Of a DNA stretch of 59,670 bases, positions 33,189 through 42,108 are shown piece by piece (the stretch's first letter is position 1; each line of letters opens with the position of its first letter). Position numbers and translations under genes: made by a program. Under the pieces are notes generated by a model, which was given only the letters and a program-made list of their open reading frames with translations, did no database searches and was not told the DNA's origin. This stretch comes from an uncultured Bacilli bacterium (GTDB lineage Bacteria; Bacillota_I; Bacilli_A; RF39; UBA660). The DNA lies in contig CANQXB010000002.1 of the NCBI GenBank assembly GCA_947627805.1, positions 1 through 59,670 of the forward strand, read 5' to 3'.

Positions 33189-33273
33189 ATATTTTATAAA
33201 AAATAACATTATAAAATTAGAAAATCAAGCAAGGTTTAATCCAGATAGAGAAAAGGATGAAGAATATGAATAA
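33175..33273 (+). CDS. 32-aa small protein
   Basis: Starts at ATG 33175 after AGGAGAAAAC, inside the end of the XRE gene, and ends by overlapping the next gene's start. It has an amphipathic N-terminal helix (MELAKYFIKNNIIKLE) and an acidic tail. Both overlaps suggest it is translated; its role is unknown. Confidence 0.55.
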   Translation: MELAKYFIKNNIIKLENQARFNPDREKDEEYE

Positions 33274-34030
33274 TAAATTAAATTGTCAGTTAGTTAACAT
33301 TTTATTAGATAAGAACAATACTTTTTCTAATAAATATACTTCAATTATAAGTGGTGATTTAGATTATGACATGTTATTAAATGATTATTATAATAATAAA
33401 GATATGAGAACAATAATGATTGATAATAACACTCAATCAATTTGTTTTACAAATCAAAAAGAATTAGTAAGTGTATATAATAGTGAAACAAAAAGATATG
33501 ATCAATATTATGAAGAAGTTCATATTCATTGTAATAATTTAAGTATGTTTGAAAAATTTACGGATTATTTAAAAGTGAGCAAGTATAAAGATGCAATAGA
33601 TGAAACAAGTAATATTCCACATTATGATTCTATTAATATTTCAAATTTAAAAAATTGTGAATTAGTAATGGAACCAATGACTAATGAAGTAACAAAGACT
33701 AAAGGTTTACTTAATTTGTTAGAAAAGAATAGTGATGAAACTATATTTAGAGCTATTTCTATTCATTTTGGCAATTTAGTAAGTAATAATAACAAAATAA
33801 ATTTTGAATTAATCCATAAATTAAATTCTATTTATAAAAAATATGTTGAAAACAATGATTATTCTTTTTTTTCTAAAGAATTAAGCGATAAGTTTTTAAA
33901 TTTTTATAATGATGAGAATTCACACGAAACTAAAATATCAAATGATAGTTTTCAAAATTCTAAAACAAATGATAATAAATATACAATTTATGAAAAAGAA
34001 ACCAATGATTATGAAATATATCGAGAATAA
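33266..34030 (+). CDS. ICE protein of unknown function
   Basis: A protein of 254 residues, soluble and Asn/Asp-rich. The start is ATG 33266, overlapping the stop region of the 32-aa gene (ATGAATAA) with AAAGGATG 8 bp upstream. It contains FEKFTDYLKVSKYKDAIDET and a C-terminal Asn/Lys tail. No domain recognised; its position before the primase suggests a DNA-processing or regulatory role. Confidence 0.6.
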   Translation: MNNKLNCQLVNILLDKNNTFSNKYTSIISGDLDYDMLLNDYYNNKDMRTIMIDNNTQSICFTNQKELVSVYNSETKRYDQYYEEVHIHCNNLSMFEKFTDYLKVSKYKDAIDETSNIPHYDSINISNLKNCELVMEPMTNEVTKTKGLLNLLEKNSDETIFRAISIHFGNLVSNNNKINFELIHKLNSIYKKYVENNDYSFFSKELSDKFLNFYNDENSHETKISNDSFQNSKTNDNKYTIYEKETNDYEIYRE

Positions 34031-34109
34031 TAATTATACAAATTGTTTGTATTGTAATAGAAATCATATTAAAATTAGAAATTAATATAGAAAAGAAGGA
34101 GTTGATTTA

Positions 34110-35105
34110 ATGAATTTAGAGAAGGAATTACTTAATTATTTAAAAAGTAATGATGTTTTTTTAAATGTTAAAGTAGATGATCGTTATTTTAATTTTGTAA
34201 AAGTCCCGTATAACAAAAAAATTGATTTATTATATATGACTTATAATTATAATCATTTTATAACATCTAATGATACACTTGAATATTGTGGTTTTTACGA
34301 CAAAGAAAACAAAAAATTATATGATATAAATGATTATTTAAAAAGAAATGTATTAGGTTATAATTATTATGATGAACCATATCCTAGTATGGATAAATTA
34401 AATGATGAACTTAATGATAAAGTTAATGAATGTATAACAGATTATGTGTTAAAAAACAAAAAAGATTTTTATGAAAGTGCAAATGGTTATACTCCAAATA
34501 TATGGCCAAGTGATGTTGCAAAAAAATTTGTTGAAAATTATAAAAATATAGAATATAAAGCTGATTATGAATTTAATAGTAATATTAATGTATTAGAATA
34601 TATAACAAATAGAGATGATTATGTTTATAATAAAGCATTTGAAATCTATACAAATGAAAACCAAAAAGCAAAAATTGGTAGAAAACTATATGATATTGAT
34701 AAAGAAAATGAACTTTTAGCTAGCATTTGGAATGATAAAGATAACTCTTTACATAAAATTAGAGATATTAGAAATAAATTAATAAATAGTAATTATGGTC
34801 AAATTCATGTTTATATATGTAAAAATGGATTGAATTTTGATTTTAAATATAATGCAAATTTACTTATAGATGAATGTTGGAAAGATTATGGATTAACTGT
34901 ATATGGTTTGTCTGTTCAAAAAAGAAAAGAATTTGAAAATCTTTTTGGAAAAAATTCAAAATATCGTTATAATGATATAACAAAAATTGAATATAGAAAT
35001 AACCCAATATATATTGATAAAAATTTTAAAGAGAATGTCAAAGATGAAGATTCAGAAAAAATTGAAATTGATAATCAAAATGAAGAGGAAGAATTAGTCT
35101 TATGA
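34110..35105 (+). CDS. ICE protein of unknown function upstream of primase
   Basis: A 331-aa soluble protein, AAGGAG before the ATG. It has a helical N-terminal half and a C-terminal block with IHVYICKNGLNFDFKYNAN and WKDYGLTVYGLSVQKRKEFE. The stop overlaps the primase start (ATGA), so it may be a partner of the primase. Family not recognised. Confidence 0.65.
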   Translation: MNLEKELLNYLKSNDVFLNVKVDDRYFNFVKVPYNKKIDLLYMTYNYNHFITSNDTLEYCGFYDKENKKLYDINDYLKRNVLGYNYYDEPYPSMDKLNDELNDKVNECITDYVLKNKKDFYESANGYTPNIWPSDVAKKFVENYKNIEYKADYEFNSNINVLEYITNRDDYVYNKAFEIYTNENQKAKIGRKLYDIDKENELLASIWNDKDNSLHKIRDIRNKLINSNYGQIHVYICKNGLNFDFKYNANLLIDECWKDYGLTVYGLSVQKRKEFENLFGKNSKYRYNDITKIEYRNNPIYIDKNFKENVKDEDSEKIEIDNQNEEEELVL

Positions 35106-36067
35106 ATCTAGTTTCTCAGTATAGAAATTATTTATGGGATTATTTAGAAAGATATCATGGATTAAAAAATCCTAAACAATTTTTTCGGTGTTTGAATCCA
35201 AATCATATAGATAATCACCCAAGTATGATATATACCCAAAAATATAATATTTGTAAATGTTTTGCTTGTGGTGTAAGCTATGATATATTCGATTTAGTAG
35301 GTTTAGATTATAATATAAGTAATTTTAGGGACCAATTACTAAAGTTAGGAGAACTATATAATTGTTATGTTCCAGATAATTTAGAGTCCAATGATTATGT
35401 TGATAACAGCAAATATGATTATACTAATTACTATAAAAAATGTGTTAAAAACATTTCTAAAACAAATTATTTACAAGATAGAGGAATTCCAAACGAATTA
35501 ATAACAAAATATAATATTGGTTATGATAAAGATAAAAAGTTAGTAATATTCCCCATAAATAAACATTGTTACTTTGCAAGAAGTGTAATGAATAATAGTA
35601 AAATTAAGAGTAAAGGGAAGAGTGATATTTGGAATAAAGATAATATAAAAAGAAGTAATAAAGACACTATTGTTTATGTAACTGAAAGCATAATTGATGG
35701 ACTATCATTGGAGACTGTTGATCCCAATATTAAAACAGTTAGTATTAATGGTGTAGGCAATATTCATAATTTTGCAAAAGAATTAAAAGATGCTAAATTT
35801 AAAGGAAGTGTTGTTATTTCTTTTGATAATGATAAAGCTGGAAAGGAAGCATCAAATAAGTTAAAAGAAGAGTTGATAAATTTGAATATCAATTCTTTTT
35901 CTAATACATTAATAGATAATTTTGATGCTAAAAATTGCAAAGATTTAAATCAAGCTTTAATCATCAATAAAGACCAATTAAAAGATAATCTTAAATATTT
36001 TAACAGGGCATATCTAAAATATATTAATAAACAGGAAGGTGAGAATAAAGATTATGAACTTGAGTAA
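35102..36067 (+). CDS. DnaG-type primase (CHC2 zinc finger and Toprim)
   Basis: A 321-aa primase. Residues about 20-70 hold a CHC2-type zinc finger (FFRCLNPNHIDNHPSM, then CKCFACGV). The Toprim domain shows VTESIIDGL (Glu) and ISFDNDKAG (Asp-x-Asp). It is shorter than chromosomal DnaG and lacks the helicase-interaction domain. It would prime the complementary strand after transfer. It is translationally coupled on both sides. Confidence 0.88.
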   Translation: MNLVSQYRNYLWDYLERYHGLKNPKQFFRCLNPNHIDNHPSMIYTQKYNICKCFACGVSYDIFDLVGLDYNISNFRDQLLKLGELYNCYVPDNLESNDYVDNSKYDYTNYYKKCVKNISKTNYLQDRGIPNELITKYNIGYDKDKKLVIFPINKHCYFARSVMNNSKIKSKGKSDIWNKDNIKRSNKDTIVYVTESIIDGLSLETVDPNIKTVSINGVGNIHNFAKELKDAKFKGSVVISFDNDKAGKEASNKLKEELINLNINSFSNTLIDNFDAKNCKDLNQALIINKDQLKDNLKYFNRAYLKYINKQEGENKDYELE

Positions 36068-36521
36068 TGAAGAATTAACTAAAAAAATTATTGAAGAGAA
36101 AGATAAAGTAAAATTAAAATATCGCCAAAAATTAAATAGTATTAAACAACATTATGGTGTAGAATTTGATGTCGATTATTATGCAAATAATAAAATAAAA
36201 AACATCATTTTTGAAAATTTAAAATATAAAAATTTATCTAATAATATTACCATATCCTATAATGCTGATTCCAGAAAATTCGATTGTATTGATTATGAGT
36301 TTTTAGATATTCGATTTGTTAGGAAAGTTAATCATAAAAGATTATTATCTAATTTAAATATTCAATATAAGTTAAAAATAATAGTATCAGAAATTGATAG
36401 AATTAATACTGACTATATTGCTGAACTAGAAGAATTGGAAAAAAATTTAAAAGAATTAAATATAAACAGTATTGATAAAGAAAAAGTCTTAGTAAATAAC
36501 AAAAATGATGAAGAAGAGTAA
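36054..36521 (+). CDS. ICE protein of unknown function, coiled-coil rich
   Basis: A 155-residue basic/acidic protein with helical heptads at both ends (EELTKKIIEEKDKVKLKYRQ; IAELEELEKNLKEL). The start is ATG 36054, downstream of GGAAGGTGAG and inside the primase 3' end. Unknown family; it is the last gene before the oriT-like region. Confidence 0.6.
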   Translation: MNLSNEELTKKIIEEKDKVKLKYRQKLNSIKQHYGVEFDVDYYANNKIKNIIFENLKYKNLSNNITISYNADSRKFDCIDYEFLDIRFVRKVNHKRLLSNLNIQYKLKIIVSEIDRINTDYIAELEELEKNLKELNINSIDKEKVLVNNKNDEEE

Positions 36522-36533
36522 TTTTAAAATAAG

Positions 36534-36599
36534 TTGCATATCATTTTTTCTTTTAAATAAAGGGAATGATTAAAAATTGCATATCATTTGCATATAATT
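36534..36599. repeat. Direct repeats of TTGCATATCATTT
   Basis: Two exact 13-bp copies at 36534-36546 and 36577-36589 are 43 bp apart. A partial third copy, TTGCATATAATT, is at 36588-36599. They lie just before the hairpins at 36606 and resemble protein-binding iterons of an oriT. Confidence 0.65.
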
Positions 36600-36605
36600 A
36601 TACTC

Positions 36606-36690
36606 GTTTTCGCAAGTGCGAAAACATTTTTGCACCACAAAACTTGGAAAAATCCCTTATATTATAAGGGGGTTTGTTTTAAAGTGGTGC
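36606..36690. other. Candidate origin of transfer (nested hairpins)
   Basis: First hairpin: GTTTTCGC / GCGAAAAC with loop AAGT. Second: outer arms GCACCAC (36632-36638) with GTGGTGC (36684-36690), then AAAAC with GTTTT, and inside CCCTTAT / ATAAGGG. This is the most structured non-coding DNA in the ICE. It is preceded by direct repeats and followed by RHH accessory genes and the relaxase, which is the usual order around an oriT. The nick site is not identified. Confidence 0.6.
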
Positions 36691-36759
36691 CATCTCATAT
36701 CCTGTTTAAAATTATGGAATATAAAAAAACTAAAAATTTATAGAAAAGAGGGTGGTTTT

Positions 36760-36900
36760 ATGAATAAATGGTTAATGATATTTTTAGTCATCTTATCTAT
36801 GCTGGCATTAATTATTGAGCAAAGTTCAAATTATCAGATAATAGTTGTGGGATTGCTATTTATTATTGTTTCTTGTTTAAGCATTAAAACAGAAAAATAA
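36760..36900 (+). CDS. 46-aa membrane protein
   Basis: ATG 36760 follows GAGGGTGG. Two hydrophobic segments, LMIFLVILSMLALII and IIVVGLLFIIVSCLSI, nearly fill the protein. The frame is open upstream through the hairpin region, but that part is not expected to be translated. The function could be mating-related or a small membrane regulator. Confidence 0.6.
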   Translation: MNKWLMIFLVILSMLALIIEQSSNYQIIVVGLLFIIVSCLSIKTEK

Positions 36901-36920
36901 TTTTCAAAGGGGGTATGTAT

Positions 36921-37325
36921 ATGCAGAATAAAGCTTATTTTTTTGTTAATGGAAATTTGTTTAAAAAGGAAGATAATTTGAAAGATTCTAATATTGATGA
37001 TGAATATATATTAAATTTAGATTCTAAATATAATTATGAAGTTTATAATTTTGGTGTATCAAGAAATTTTAATGATTGTAAAATTGGTGCTTTAAAAGAT
37101 GTTGTTACTGATGTCTCAGGAAATAGAATGATTATTCCAAATACCTATGTTGCTATTTTTGAAATAGCGTTAAACGAAAGTGAATACCAAAATATTGATG
37201 AAGAATCTATGTTGGCAGAATTTGATATATTAGACAAAATAAAAAATTTAGAATCTAAAATTGCTTATAATTGTATGTTTGATAAAAATAAAAATTTAAT
37301 AGAAAATTTTATTGATATAAAATAA
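36921..37325 (+). CDS. ICE protein of unknown function
   Basis: A 134-residue soluble protein. The start is taken at ATG 36921, 7 bp after AAAGGGGG; an ATG at 36915 abuts that site. A middle block reads DVVTDVSGNRMIIPNTYVAI. Located between oriT-like DNA and the relaxase accessory genes. No family recognised. Confidence 0.6.
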   Translation: MQNKAYFFVNGNLFKKEDNLKDSNIDDEYILNLDSKYNYEVYNFGVSRNFNDCKIGALKDVVTDVSGNRMIIPNTYVAIFEIALNESEYQNIDEESMLAEFDILDKIKNLESKIAYNCMFDKNKNLIENFIDIK

Positions 37326-37364
37326 ATTGGTGCTTTTTATATAATGCAAAGTGAGGTGGTAAAA

Positions 37365-37697
37365 ATAGCAAGATATACTATTTCATTAAATGGTGCATTT
37401 GAAGAAATGTTAAATTCATTTATGAAAGAAAATAACATTAAGTTAAAAAGTGTTGCTATTAAAAAATGTGTTGAAATAGCAACCGATAATAACGAATATA
37501 AAAGTTTTTTATATGAGTTAGATAGTAAGTTAAATAGAATTTTATTTAGACAAAATTTAAATAAAAAAATATTAGAGCAGTTATTTGTTAATATGGGATT
37601 TTTAAATAATGAAAGAATTGAAAAAGATAATTGTTTAAAAGATGTTTATGATGATTATAGAGAGAAATATTTTAAAAGGGGTGAAAGTAATGAATAA
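37365..37697 (+). CDS. Ribbon-helix-helix relaxosome accessory protein, probable ATA start
   Basis: A protein of 110 residues: ARYTISLNGAFEEMLNSFMK followed by LKSVAIKKCVEIA has the strand-helix-helix pattern of RHH proteins that bind oriT DNA. GAGGTGG lies 5 bp before an ATA codon, which gives the natural N-terminus of such proteins. The ATG at 37344 lies upstream of that site and has only a weak GGTG. The stop overlaps the next RHH gene start. A role in relaxosome assembly is inferred. Confidence 0.72.
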   Translation: MARYTISLNGAFEEMLNSFMKENNIKLKSVAIKKCVEIATDNNEYKSFLYELDSKLNRILFRQNLNKKILEQLFVNMGFLNNERIEKDNCLKDVYDDYREKYFKRGESNE

Positions 37698-37920
37698 AGA
37701 AATTATTAGGAGAAGTATTTCGATACCAAAAGAGCTTGATGAGAAAATTGGCCTTATGGCAAAAAGATTTTCTTATTCAGTTAAGAATCAATTGATGGTA
37801 GAGTTATTAGAATTAGGTGTTTTAAAATATAATGAAGATTTAGAAATGAAACAATTAATAAATAATCTAATCAAGAAAATAGATGGTGTATGTAATGTTA
37901 TTTTAAACAAACATGAATAA
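37690..37920 (+). CDS. Second ribbon-helix-helix accessory protein
   Basis: A 76-residue protein: RRSISIPKELDEKIGLMAKR and SVKNQLMVELLELGV are typical RHH/MobC-like elements. ATG 37690 follows AAAAGGGGTG, within the end of the preceding gene, and its stop overlaps the relaxase start. Together with its neighbour it would form the DNA-bending part of the relaxosome. Confidence 0.8.
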   Translation: MNKEIIRRSISIPKELDEKIGLMAKRFSYSVKNQLMVELLELGVLKYNEDLEMKQLINNLIKKIDGVCNVILNKHE

Positions 37921-39382
37921 TGATTCTAAGTTGATTTTTATAACTCATCCATACTATGCAGTAAATAATCCAACAAATAATTTAAAGATTTATAAGAAAG
38001 CTAAAAATTCTGATCATTGGATAGTTATTAATTGTAAAGATAAAAACGATTATAGAAAGAAAATTAAAGAATATATAATTGGTTTTTATGAATATTCCAG
38101 AGATGAAGAAAAAGCCCATACTTCTATTAAAGATTATATAAATAAAAATGAAGATTCATTATTTGATTATTTTATGGGTGGTAAAAAATCTGATGAGGTT
38201 ATGAAAGAAAATCAAATGAAGAGGGAAGAAATGGCAATGCTTAAAAACGGCACTTTTTTGTTAGATAAAGATGTTCCAACTATGCAAAAAAGATGGTGTA
38301 ATTATATAGAAGATAGTAATATACAATTAGCAGTATTATCTTTTAATCAAAACTATGTTGATGAAAATATTTCTATTAAAGAACTTCAAAAGAAAATTGC
38401 AGTTGATGTAATGCCTAAATTTTTAAGTTATTGTGGTTACGAGAATCCAAAAGAGAATTTAGAATGGATAGTGGCATTACATAATGATAGAGATAATAAT
38501 TATCATTTCCACATATCTTGGATTGAGAAAAATAAATGTTTTAGAAACAGAGAAAATAAATTAGCTCATAAAATAAGATTAACATTATCAGATAACGAAA
38601 TAAACTTTTTGAAAAGACAAGCTTCTTTAACTATTGAAAGAAAAAAATTATATACACCAGCATTAATTGAATTAGAAAAAGATTTTAAAAATTTAAAACA
38701 ATATTTTAATCCTAAAGATCAGAACTTTACCTTAAAAAAACTTAAAGATTTGAAATTAGAAGAAAAAATAATTAAACTTGGTTTTTTGTTGGATAAAGTT
38801 AGAGATGGAAAAACAAAATATATTAAATATAATTCTTTACCAAAAAATGATATTGGTAAAGAAATAAGAAAATTAACTTCGGAGATAAAAAAAGAATTGT
38901 TTAATGATAATACATTAAAAAAAGCTAAAGAAGAAATATATAATTCAATTGATAAAATAAATAGTATATTGCTTGATATAGATAGAAGAAATAATATTTC
39001 AGATGTTGGCTTTGAAAAGGCAATTAATAACAAAATGATAAGAGAAAAATTAGATAAGAATGAAAATTATATATTAAATGCAATTGTGAATCATGCTTTA
39101 TATAATTTTAATAATAGAAAGCGAAAAATAAAAAAGGATAATTTTACTTTGGAAGATGCAATAAATCAATTTATTTATGAAGAATATAAAAAAGATTTTG
39201 CTTCCAAAAAGAATAAGACTATTAAGTATCTTAAAATAAATTTATTAAGAAATTTTTTAAAAGGAAAAACTTATAAAAATAAAATAATGTATGCTTTAGA
39301 TCGTTTAAGCTATGAACAAGATAAAGCTGCTGAAGAATTTTATAAAATGTTTTATGAAAATGAAAATAATTATGAAAAGTGA
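37913..39382 (+). CDS. MobL-type relaxase
   Basis: A 489-aa relaxase that nicks oriT and pilots the strand. The metal-binding histidine triad is His190, His198 and His200 (HNDRDNNYHFHI), followed by SWIEKNK, as in MobL/MobP-like relaxases. The N-terminal 130 residues precede the core, and the catalytic Tyr cannot be assigned with confidence. The C-terminal 200 residues are Lys-rich and helical, typical of the accessory part. The ATG overlaps the stop of the RHH gene. Confidence 0.87.
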   Translation: MNNDSKLIFITHPYYAVNNPTNNLKIYKKAKNSDHWIVINCKDKNDYRKKIKEYIIGFYEYSRDEEKAHTSIKDYINKNEDSLFDYFMGGKKSDEVMKENQMKREEMAMLKNGTFLLDKDVPTMQKRWCNYIEDSNIQLAVLSFNQNYVDENISIKELQKKIAVDVMPKFLSYCGYENPKENLEWIVALHNDRDNNYHFHISWIEKNKCFRNRENKLAHKIRLTLSDNEINFLKRQASLTIERKKLYTPALIELEKDFKNLKQYFNPKDQNFTLKKLKDLKLEEKIIKLGFLLDKVRDGKTKYIKYNSLPKNDIGKEIRKLTSEIKKELFNDNTLKKAKEEIYNSIDKINSILLDIDRRNNISDVGFEKAINNKMIREKLDKNENYILNAIVNHALYNFNNRKRKIKKDNFTLEDAINQFIYEEYKKDFASKKNKTIKYLKINLLRNFLKGKTYKNKIMYALDRLSYEQDKAAEEFYKMFYENENNYEK

Positions 39383-39453
39383 GATATTAAAAATGAATTA
39401 GGTGATTTATTGTTTTTATTATTTTTACAAAATATAAATTGATTTTTCAAGAG

Positions 39454-39545
39454 AAAAAAATGAACGCATCGTGAACGCATGAAATGCTTTAAAATGGGCC
39501 TAAAATCAAAAAATCAATCAAAAAAATGAACGCATCGTGAACGCA
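39454..39545. repeat. Iteron-like repeats (four TGAACGCA in two 26-bp copies)
   Basis: The 26-bp unit at 39454-39479 recurs at 39520-39545. It is A7 followed by TGAACGCATCGTGAACGCA, so TGAACGCA occurs twice in each copy, 11 bp apart. The copies are 66 bp apart, about six helical turns, so all sites face one side of the helix. No ORF covers the region. It may be a replication-origin iteron set or an operator for the AlbA_2 gene that starts 60 bp later. Confidence 0.85.
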
Positions 39546-39605
39546 CGAATAATTAAATTGCTATTTTATTAATTAAATATTATAATAATTATTGGAGGTA
39601 ATAAT

Positions 39606-40874
39606 ATGGTTGAAACCGAAAAATTAGAATTTAAAAGACAATCAAATGATTCAATAATTAAAGAAGTAATAGCATTTTGCAATACCAATGGTGGAACAAT
39701 CATAATTGGATATGATGATAATGGAAAAGTCTATGGATTAGAAAATGCAAAAAAAGACTTAGATGCTATTAGTGATAGTATTCATGCTGCAATATCGCCT
39801 GATATTAGTTTTTTAGTATCTTTAAAAATAGCACAAGAGGAAGAAAAAGATATAATAATTATTGAAGTATTGCAAGGTACTAATAAACCATATTATATAA
39901 AATCTAAAGGAATGACTTCTGATGGCGTTTATGTAAGAGTAGGAGCTACTACTCAAAAAGCGAGCGAGTCTTTAATAAAGGAAATGATAGTAGAATCTTC
40001 TGGAATTACCTTTGAAAAAAATTTAAGTATTAATCAAGAATTAACTTTTAATTATACTGAAGATGTCTTTAAAGCAAAAAAACTTAAATTTGGTAAAATT
40101 GAAAAGAAAAATTTAGGACTAATTAATGAAAACGGAAAATATACTAATTTAGCATTATTATTATCTGATCAATGTCCTTATACTATAAAAATGGCCATTT
40201 ATACTAATAATACTAAAACAGAATTTTTAGATAAAAAAGAAACATCTATTGGTAGCATACTTAAACAATTAGAAGAAGCATACGAATATTTAAAAGTAAA
40301 TAATAAAACCAATGCAAAAATAATTGGACTTGAAAGAATAGAAACATTAGAATATAGTGATGAAGTATTAAGAGAATGTTTGCTAAACAGTATCGGGCAT
40401 AGAGATTACGAAATATTTGGAAGTAATTTAGTTCACATATTTAAAGATTGTATTGAATTTTTAAGTTTAGGTGGTTTAGTAAATGGCTTAACAATAGAAG
40501 ATATAAAAATAGGTAGTTCTGCTTCAAGAAATCCAAAATTAATTAATATCTTTCATAGATTGGGATTAGTAGAAGCTTATGGAAGTGGAATACCAAGAAT
40601 TTTAGATATTTATAGAGTTAGTGAAAATCAGCCAAAAATAGTTGTTGCTCCACATAGTTTTTTAATAACAATACCAAAGTTGAAAATTATACCTGAATAT
40701 TCTACAATTATAGAATATTTAAGAACTAATGATGGATTAACTCGTGAAAAAGCCGAAGAATTACTTAATACAAAGAAAGTAAAAACACTATCTATTTTAA
40801 ATAAACTAATAAATATGCAAATAATAGAAAAAACAGGAACTTCTAAAGAAATAATATATAATCTAAAAAAGTAA
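39606..40874 (+). CDS. AlbA_2 (Schlafen-like)/HATPase putative regulator
   Basis: A 422-aa protein. The N-terminal AlbA_2/Schlafen-like domain reads KLEFKRQSNDSIIKEVIAFC then NGGTIIIGYDDNGKVYGL. The middle HATPase_c_4 domain includes ECLLNSIGHRDYEIFGSNLV, NPKLINIFHRLGLVEAYGSG and IPRIL, and the C-terminus is a winged helix. This family is called a putative ATP-dependent regulator (RecG-like C-terminus). GGAGG precedes the ATG, and a terminator follows, so it is a separate cargo unit. Its position beside the iterons suggests regulation of the element, or a defence role (inferred). Confidence 0.82.
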   Translation: MVETEKLEFKRQSNDSIIKEVIAFCNTNGGTIIIGYDDNGKVYGLENAKKDLDAISDSIHAAISPDISFLVSLKIAQEEEKDIIIIEVLQGTNKPYYIKSKGMTSDGVYVRVGATTQKASESLIKEMIVESSGITFEKNLSINQELTFNYTEDVFKAKKLKFGKIEKKNLGLINENGKYTNLALLLSDQCPYTIKMAIYTNNTKTEFLDKKETSIGSILKQLEEAYEYLKVNNKTNAKIIGLERIETLEYSDEVLRECLLNSIGHRDYEIFGSNLVHIFKDCIEFLSLGGLVNGLTIEDIKIGSSASRNPKLINIFHRLGLVEAYGSGIPRILDIYRVSENQPKIVVAPHSFLITIPKLKIIPEYSTIIEYLRTNDGLTREKAEELLNTKKVKTLSILNKLINMQIIEKTGTSKEIIYNLKK

Positions 40875-40881
40875 ATATTTA

Positions 40882-40912
40882 TTAAAAGTTGCCAAATAAT
40901 TTGGTGGCTTTT
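40882..40912 (+). terminator. Terminator after the AlbA_2 gene
   Basis: An imperfect stem AAAAGTTGCCAAA with TTTGGTGGCTTTT (three mismatches or wobbles) is followed by T-rich DNA. Confidence 0.6.
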
Positions 40913-40939
40913 TATTTTGTGTATAAAGGGGGATTTGAT

Positions 40940-41722
40940 ATGAGTATTTTACAAGAATATGAAGAAATAAAAAAAGAAATAGGTAATAGAAAATTCAATA
41001 TGATTGAAGATTATTTAGATGAGATATGCCCACCAAGAGAAATGAAAAAGTATGAAAAAGAATTAGCAAAAATTAATGGAGAAGATTTTTATTATTGGTT
41101 AAAACAAAAAGAAAAATTAGAAAAGAAATATGGTGTACTATTTTTAAGTGATGTTCTTTATAAAAAAGAAGAATGGGAAAAATTTGAAAAATGGTATAAA
41201 GAACAAAATAAAGATAAAGAAATAAATATACTAAATATTTGGTGGTTATCAGATCATGATATGGTAAGATGTAATGCAATTATTAAAATTAATAATATAG
41301 AGATTGCTAATATTGTTGCTAGTTATTATGCAGCAGATTTTTATAAATTCGAGGATGACAATGAAATTATTAATATAAAAGATGTTCTTAAAAATTTAAT
41401 ATTAGATGATTTAGATAAATATTTAAAACTACCAAAAGTTAGTGAATGTTCAAGATTATTACAAAGTATCTATGATGATGTATGTGCTTCTGATTCTTCG
41501 ATGTGTCATATAACAGAAGAAGATTGGGAAAATTTTTATTCTGATGATTATACAAACGAAGATTTTGAAATTCTAAAATCAGAAGTCGAAAAATTTGGCT
41601 TAGAAAATGTAGTAAGTATAAATAAAGGAGAATACAAAATTATAGGATATGGTAATTTAGAAACAACGTTTAATGATGATAGAAATTTAAATAAAGAAAA
41701 ATCAGAGGAAAAGACAATATGA
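40940..41722 (+). CDS. Unknown protein, first gene of the 10-kb ICE block
   Basis: A protein of 260 residues, soluble and acidic, rich in Trp, Tyr and Glu. Blocks such as LNIWWLSDHDMVRCNAII and SSMCHITEEDWENFYSDDY are distinctive, but no known domain was recognised. ATG 40940 follows AAAGGGGG; a longer open frame upstream overlaps the terminator. The stop overlaps the next start as ATGA. Confidence 0.65.
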   Translation: MSILQEYEEIKKEIGNRKFNMIEDYLDEICPPREMKKYEKELAKINGEDFYYWLKQKEKLEKKYGVLFLSDVLYKKEEWEKFEKWYKEQNKDKEINILNIWWLSDHDMVRCNAIIKINNIEIANIVASYYAADFYKFEDDNEIINIKDVLKNLILDDLDKYLKLPKVSECSRLLQSIYDDVCASDSSMCHITEEDWENFYSDDYTNEDFEILKSEVEKFGLENVVSINKGEYKIIGYGNLETTFNDDRNLNKEKSEEKTI

Positions 41723-42108
41723 TTAGAATAGAAAAGCTTGATAATTCAATTTATCATCATAAATATAAAGAAATATATAAATTAATTTTTGAAGCAGATA
41801 TTGATACTATTACTGACCATTCTTATTGGATGAAAATGGGAAAAAAAGATTATGTTGAAGTTAATATGCCATTATGGATAATAATGGAAAGTAAAAAAGT
41901 AAATAAAAGAATATGGATATGCCATGATTTTGGACAACTATCAATTACAACAGCACAATTAGATTTAGATATAAATAGTAGTGCATATCAAGAAAGTTAT
42001 AAATATTATTATTTTAAAAATCAAAGAGATCTAGTTGATGAATTAAAAAAAATAATAAAACCTTGTTTAGCAAAAGGACAAGATAAAGAAGGTGAATTAG
42101 AATTATGA
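41719..42108 (+). CDS. Unknown ICE protein
   Basis: A 129-aa protein with PLWIIMESKKVNKRIWICHD and GELEL at the end. Coupled to both neighbours by ATGA overlaps (41719 and 42105). No signal peptide, no known domain. Confidence 0.65.
   Translation: MIRIEKLDNSIYHHKYKEIYKLIFEADIDTITDHSYWMKMGKKDYVEVNMPLWIIMESKKVNKRIWICHDFGQLSITTAQLDLDINSSAYQESYKYYYFKNQRDLVDELKKIIKPCLAKGQDKEGELEL

Noticed and set aside
36616..36759. Upstream 48 codons of the 46-aa membrane protein
   Set aside because: This part covers the oriT-like hairpins and has no ribosome site, while the ATG at 36760 has a good one.
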